Source of the DNA: an uncultured Clostridia bacterium
Lineage (GTDB): Bacteria; Bacillota; Clostridia; Christensenellales; UBA1242
Direction: 5' to 3'
DNA length: 64,000 bases
Assembly: GCA_934754475.1 (NCBI GenBank)
Contig: CAKVHV010000003.1
Coordinates: 1 to 64,000 of the forward strand
The first letter of the stretch is position 1. Each line of letters starts with the position of its first letter. The position numbers and the translations under genes are program-made. Below the pieces are notes generated by a model. That model was not told the origin of the DNA and did not search any database. It saw only the letters and a program-made list of their open reading frames with translations. Shown here piece after piece: positions 62,905 to 64,000 of the stretch.

Positions 62905-63135
62905 TGATTTAGGGAATGACTGGACGTCTTTTATTTAGAGAGTTGTTTGGTTCGCTGAAAGAACAACTAAAAGACACCATAATCTTCTACCCTAATAGAT
63001 ACTGCGAAAGCGGGCAATATGTCTTTTTGCGAATGACAAAGATTAAAATTGAGCGGAACTAAATTAGTTCAATTAGAGTGGCACCATGGATACAATTATT
63101 CATCTCTAAGGAAATTTTTCCTTGGAGATTTTTTT
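62905..63135 (+). promoter_or_regulatory. T-box leader of serS
   Basis: Stem I base TTAGGG (62909-62914) pairs with CCCTAA (62990-62995). TCT codons (62983-62985 and 62986-62988) lie at the specifier position, matching Ser. The T-box is AGAGTGGCACCATGG (63075-63089), where TGGC can pair with the GCCA 3' end of uncharged tRNA-Ser (the tRNA in this window has discriminator G). The terminator ATCTCTAAGGAAA/TTTCCTTGGAGAT with seven T residues follows (63102-63135). Uncharged tRNA-Ser would favour antitermination. Classic T-box arrangement. Confidence 0.93.
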
Positions 63136-63257
63136 GATTTATTATAATTTTAAATAAAAAACAAATTGACAAATAGTATTATGTTTTTGACAATAACTTA
63201 AGTTTACATGTCACAAAACAATAAAATTTATGTCAAAATGAAAGGAGAAACATTAAT

Positions 63258-64000
63258 ATGATAGACATTAATATTATCAGAAAAGACCCGGATTTGGTTA
63301 GACAAAATTTAATTAATAAGTTTCAAGAAGAAAAACTTAGCAAAGTAGACGAAGTGCTTGAACTAGACGAAAAACACAGACTACTCAAAGTAGAAGGCGA
63401 TACACTCAGAGCCAAGAAAAACATAATCAGTTCGGACATCGGCACATATGCTAGAGAAAAACAACTCGACAAAATTGCCCCACTCAAAGAAGAAGTTGGA
63501 AGAATAAATCAACGACTCAAAGATTTGGAAGAAGAAGAAACTTTGCTTGGTGAAAAGATTAAATCAATTATGATGATAATTCCAAACATCATAGACAACT
63601 CTGTTCCAATTGGAAAAGACGATAGCGAAAATGTCGAAATCGAAAAGTTTGGAACACCAAGAGAACTCGACTTTGAAGTTCCATATCATGCAGATATTCT
63701 AAATAGCATAAATGGTCTTGACAAAGAGAGTGCCGGAAGAACTAGCGGAACTGGTTTTTATTATCTAATGGGCGATGCAGCAAGACTACACGAAGCAATG
63801 ATTGCATATGGTAGAGACTACATGATTGACAACGGATTTACTTATTGTATTCCACCTTTTATGATAAGGTCGGATGTTGTTAATGGGGTTATGAGTTTTA
63901 ACGAAATGGAAGCCATGATGTACAAGATTGAAAACGAAGACTTGTATCTAATTGGAACTAGTGAACATAGCATGATTGGAAAGTTCAAAGAACAAATAAT
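63258..64000 (+). CDS. serS: seryl-tRNA synthetase, N-terminal part (cut by window end)
   Basis: The visible 247 codons encode the N-terminal coiled-coil arm (MIDINIIRKDPDLVRQNLIN, then a long helical pair to ~110) and the start of the class II core: SGTGFYYLMGDAARLHEAMI (~168-187) and IPPFMIRSDVVNGV (~198-211) as in motif 2 approaches, with LIGTSEHSMIG (~232-242). The start follows AAAGGAGAAACATTAAT. It charges tRNA-Ser; the T-box leader upstream regulates it. The gene continues beyond 64000. Confidence 0.97.
   Translation, partial: MIDINIIRKDPDLVRQNLINKFQEEKLSKVDEVLELDEKHRLLKVEGDTLRAKKNIISSDIGTYAREKQLDKIAPLKEEVGRINQRLKDLEEEETLLGEKIKSIMMIIPNIIDNSVPIGKDDSENVEIEKFGTPRELDFEVPYHADILNSINGLDKESAGRTSGTGFYYLMGDAARLHEAMIAYGRDYMIDNGFTYCIPPFMIRSDVVNGVMSFNEMEAMMYKIENEDLYLIGTSEHSMIGKFKEQI

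Noticed and set aside
1..64000. CRISPR array or transposase gene
   Set aside because: No run of regularly spaced direct repeats and no transposase or integrase domain was found in the ORFs.

Overview
The window is a low-GC Bacillota-type chromosome segment, most likely from an uncultured member of the Clostridia. This is supported by the 16S rRNA 5' end, strong TTGACA/TATAAT promoters, AGGAGG-type ribosome sites, a T-box leader before serS, an orphan mini-RNase III gene next to rlmB, and a SipW-type signal peptidase. The assignment is inference; no search was run.

Positions 1-8,000 hold a 16S rRNA 5' end reading out of the window (minus), trmL, a small YjzC-like gene and a flavin reductase-like gene. 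A tight minus-strand operon follows: mrnC, rlmB, a SigH-like sigma factor, dnaX, a separate 120-aa gene that looks like the missing DnaX C-terminal domain, ybaB and recR. Positions 8,000-18,300 carry a CwlD-like amidase, a flippase-like membrane protein, three large secreted proteins with SipW-type signal sequences, a glycerophosphodiesterase and a radical SAM protein.

Positions 18,300-28,300 look accessory. They contain a promoter-hairpin-terminator unit that may be a small RNA, a GNAT and a degenerate Nudix gene, tRNA-Ser with a copy of its 3' end 177 bp away, tRNA-Gln, a kinase-like gene cut by one in-frame TAG, an XRE regulator, and an AT-rich cassette of a GluRS-like protein with eroded signature motifs, a Cof-type HAD phosphatase and a nucleotidyltransferase, with an S51 peptidase-like gene divergent to it. 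I consider this cassette the best candidate for an undescribed system.

Positions 28,300-43,100 are mostly metabolic and housekeeping: a P-type ATPase, two Nudix hydrolases, a CYTH protein, a TIM-barrel isomerase, a ferritin-like protein, a ZIP transporter with a clear promoter-operator, TspO, a DUF11-like protein, dnaA, pgi, two SDRs and a flavodoxin-fold reductase preceded by a duplicated structured leader.

Positions 43,100-62,100 form a surface locus on the minus strand. SipW is followed by three SipW-signal proteins, one membrane-anchored relative and a transglutaminase-domain lipoprotein, in one operon. Upstream lies a 10.2-kb gene for a lipoprotein of about 3,390 residues built of fibronectin-like modules with a GLUG-like C-terminal region, and divergent to it a 635-aa anchored protein. 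SipW probably processes both this set and the three remote proteins at 10-15 kb. The window ends with rubrerythrin (minus) and T-box-controlled serS (plus, cut by the window end).
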